Below, piece after piece: positions 6,120 through 6,993 of a DNA stretch of 6,993 nt. Location of the stretch: assembly GCA_047974325.1 (NCBI GenBank), contig JBKECE010000202.1, positions 1-6,993 on the forward strand, read 5' to 3'. The notes beneath the pieces are model-generated. The model ran no database searches. It was not told where the DNA came from and worked only from the letters and a program-made list of their open reading frames with translations. The first letter of the stretch is position 1. Each line of letters starts with the position of its first letter. Both the position numbers and the translations under genes were made by a program. Source of the stretch: QVMP01 sp047974325. Lineage in GTDB: Bacteria; Bacteroidota; Bacteroidia; Bacteroidales; Dysgonomonadaceae.

Positions 6120-6993
6120 ATGGAAAATTTTATATTTCAAAATCCCGTAAAAATAATATTCGGAAAAAATACAATTTCCAATATATCGAAAGAAATACCA
6201 GCTGATGCCAAAATTCTGATCACTTACGGCGGTGGCAGTATCAAAAAGAATGGTGTGTATGATCAGGTCATTAATGCACTGAAAGGTTATACATATTTTG
6301 ATTTTGGAGGTATTGAGGCAAATCCTCATTATGAAACCTGTATGGAAGCTGTAGCCACGATCAAAGAAAAAGGTTGTAACTACATCTTAGCTGTCGGTGG
6401 AGGTTCTGTGGTTGATGCTACAAAATTCATCGCGGCAGCAGCATGTGTAGAAGGTCATGACCCATGGGATTTAGTTGCAAAAGGCGATGTGATAAAAGCG
6501 GCTCTGCCTTTCGGTGTGGTGCTAACACTCTCGGCAACAGGCTCGGAAATGAACTCCGGAGCTGTGATAACAAAAGCCGAAACTCAAGATAAGCTAGCTT
6601 TCGGATCACCATTGGTATATCCCAAATTTTCGGTACTTGACCCTACCACTACTTTTACTTTGCCCACCAAGCAAATAAGCAATGGTGTGATAGATGCTTT
6701 CGTTCATGTTGTTGAACAATATGTCACCTATCCCGTAAATGCAATGATTCAGGACTATTTTGCAGAAGGTATCCTGAAGACACTTATTATAGAAGGTCCC
6801 AAAGCTTTAGAAACACCCGACAATTACGACATCAGGGCCAATCTGATGTGGGCTTCTACATGGGCATTGAATGGTTGGATCGCATGTGGTGTTCCTCAAG
6901 ATTGGGCAACACATCGCATAGGTCATGAATTGACAGCCCTTTATGGGTTAGATCACGCCCAAACTCTAGCTATTGTCTTGCCCGGACTATTAG
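6120..6993 (+). CDS. yqhD: Iron-containing alcohol/aldehyde dehydrogenase, YqhD/BdhA type (partial, 3' end outside window)
   Basis: The first 291 codons are present; E. coli YqhD has 387 residues, so about a quarter is missing at the right edge. The match to YqhD is close from residue 1. The N-terminal NADPH-binding strand ends in Y-G-G-G-S (36-40), the second glycine loop is G-G-G-S (93-96), and L-T-L-S-A-T-G-S-E and V-P-Q-D-W-A-T-H follow. Metal ligands by alignment are D192, H196, H265 and H279, equivalent to YqhD D194, H198, H267 and H281, so the site is intact. YqhD-type enzymes reduce a broad range of aldehydes with NADPH and protect against reactive aldehydes; clostridial relatives act as butanol dehydrogenases. 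I chose the ATG at 6120 over a GTG at 6114 because it matches the family N-terminus. The gene starts 27 bases after pheS with no terminator between, so read-through from pheS is likely. Confidence 0.93.
   Translation, partial: MENFIFQNPVKIIFGKNTISNISKEIPADAKILITYGGGSIKKNGVYDQVINALKGYTYFDFGGIEANPHYETCMEAVATIKEKGCNYILAVGGGSVVDATKFIAAAACVEGHDPWDLVAKGDVIKAALPFGVVLTLSATGSEMNSGAVITKAETQDKLAFGSPLVYPKFSVLDPTTTFTLPTKQISNGVIDAFVHVVEQYVTYPVNAMIQDYFAEGILKTLIIEGPKALETPDNYDIRANLMWASTWALNGWIACGVPQDWATHRIGHELTALYGLDHAQTLAIVLPGLL

Overview
The window looks like an ordinary chromosomal stretch from a member of the Bacteroidota, probably Bacteroidales. The reasons are the low GC content, AT-rich leaders without a clear Shine-Dalgarno sequence, two TAnnTTTG-type -7 promoter elements, and protein families that are typical of that group in sequence style. 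These include a DUF2520 Rossmann protein followed by a KdsC-like phosphatase and a secreted TPR protein. The genus cannot be named from the sequence alone.

Layout. At the left edge lies the last part of a plus-strand polyprenyl-phosphate sugar transferase (to 163), the priming enzyme of exopolysaccharide or capsule synthesis. A plus-strand cluster follows: nitroreductase (228-752), a four-helix membrane protein (769-1095), a DUF2520 NAD(P)-binding protein (1108-1881) and a KdsC-like HAD phosphatase (1878-2399). The gaps inside this cluster are 16 and 12 bases and the last junction overlaps by 4, so it is probably one transcript. It meets a minus-strand pair head-on: mscS (3199-4071), then a beta-phosphoglucomutase-like HAD hydrolase (2417-3157) behind it. 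An AT-only hairpin sits at the convergence point. From 4162 the plus strand resumes with a secreted TPR protein, then pheS (5073-6092), then a YqhD-type NADPH-dependent alcohol dehydrogenase that runs off the right edge (6120 onward).

How the genes relate. Most are housekeeping or general stress functions: phenylalanyl-tRNA charging, osmotic protection by MscS, flavin-dependent reduction, aldehyde detoxification and sugar-phosphate dephosphorylation. The cell-envelope link (priming sugar transferase, KDO-type phosphatase) may be coincidental. No tRNA, rRNA, CRISPR array, insertion sequence, phage gene or riboswitch was seen. No gene-free stretch exceeds about 90 bases; the longest are the mscS/TPR divergent gap (90) and the TPR/pheS gap (89). 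I found no convincing sign of a new multi-gene system. The least explained items are the four-helix protein and the tightly coupled DUF2520-phosphatase pair.
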